A program made the position numbers and the translations under genes. From positions 170,125 through 234,124 of the forward strand of contig MEOL01000033.1 of assembly GCA_001769215.1 (NCBI GenBank): a DNA stretch of 64,000 bases. Direction: 5' to 3'. Under the pieces are notes generated by a model. It worked only from the letters and a program-made list of their open reading frames with translations, searched no databases and had not been told where the DNA came from. This DNA is from Bacteroidetes bacterium GWF2_41_31. GTDB taxonomy: Bacteria > Bacteroidota > Bacteroidia > Bacteroidales > F082. This document shows positions 63,887 through 64,000 of the stretch, piece by piece (within the stretch, counting starts at the first letter, position 1; every line of letters begins with the position of its first letter).

Positions 63887-64000
63887 AAAGAACATTACTT
63901 TTAGTTATATGGTCGATCTTAACCATATCAATTTACGCCCAGGTACCACAGGGCATCAGCCACCAGGCAACCATCAGAAACAGCGACAACGAACTTATCA
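63883..64000 (+). CDS. Secreted protein, 3' end outside window
   Basis: A partial gene of which 39 codons are visible. It starts at ATG 63883, overlapping the previous stop. Signal peptide MKRTLLLVIWSILTISIYAQ is followed by VPQGISHQATIRNSDNELI, the PQG-x-x-x-QA-x-x-R-(D/N) opening shared by many Bacteroidota surface proteins, often with collagen-like or tail-fibre-like repeats further on. The rest is not visible. Confidence 0.8.
   Translation, partial: MKRTLLLVIWSILTISIYAQVPQGISHQATIRNSDNELI

Overview
The window is chromosomal DNA from a member of the Bacteroidota, most likely a Bacteroidales/Marinilabiliales-type environmental bacterium. The evidence is: proteins with type IX secretion (T9SS) type A and type B C-terminal sorting domains, TAnnTTTG promoter -7 boxes with almost no Shine-Dalgarno sequences, a fused ResB-CcsA cytochrome c maturation protein, a DUF2027-Smr protein, an A/T-leaning base composition and several dispersed palindromic repeats of a kind common in this phylum. 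No rRNA, tRNA, CRISPR array or complete insertion sequence was recognised.

Layout. 1-13634: a signalling cluster on the plus strand with two hybrid histidine kinases, a CheR methyltransferase, a kinase with four receiver domains, a four-helix-bundle (S23-type) gene held between two copies of a repeat, and a REC-PAS-GAF kinase. Three of the kinases carry related palindromes inserted in frame at the same place in the ATPase domain. 13887-18897: cysC, ywbE, ettA and the 2-selenouridine pair mnmH-selD. 19041-19744: a HEPN/nucleotidyltransferase pair. 19910-24165: ccsBA and DUF2027-Smr. 24710-29403: a copper-type operon of an OprC-like TonB receptor, a small lipoprotein, an MbnP-like lipoprotein and an MbnH-like di-heme protein. 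29863-40855: surface and central metabolism genes, namely a GT-C-like membrane protein, an O-antigen ligase-like protein with TPRs, a T9SS protein, a Cys/Met-type PLP enzyme, an SPFH protein, a TolB-like propeller and acetyl-CoA synthetase.

41838-47640 is the accessory part: DUF5343 + Swt1-type HEPN, a membrane protein + Mrr-like nuclease, RhuM, and a class D beta-lactamase. At least two intergenic stretches here fold into long imperfect hairpins with AAC/GTT-type ends resembling integron attC sites, so this may be a cassette cluster without an integrase in view. 47700-50480 is a large T9SS type B adhesin-like protein. 50493-53670 (minus) is a complete nickel uptake operon nikR-nikM-nikN-nikQ-nikO. 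53862-55246 is a cupin and a class I isoprenoid-synthase-like protein. 55430-60112 holds a T9SS/Omp28-like protein, a YdeI-like protein, a REP-associated tyrosine transposase whose own reading frame contains REP-like palindromes, and two uncharacterised genes. 60254-62822 is a TonB receptor preceded by a TPP riboswitch, so probably for thiamine or a precursor. The right edge has a well-formed promoter and two overlapping genes for secreted or surface proteins, the last one cut by the window.

All assignments come from reading the sequence. No database search was possible, so family names rest on recognised motifs and domain order.
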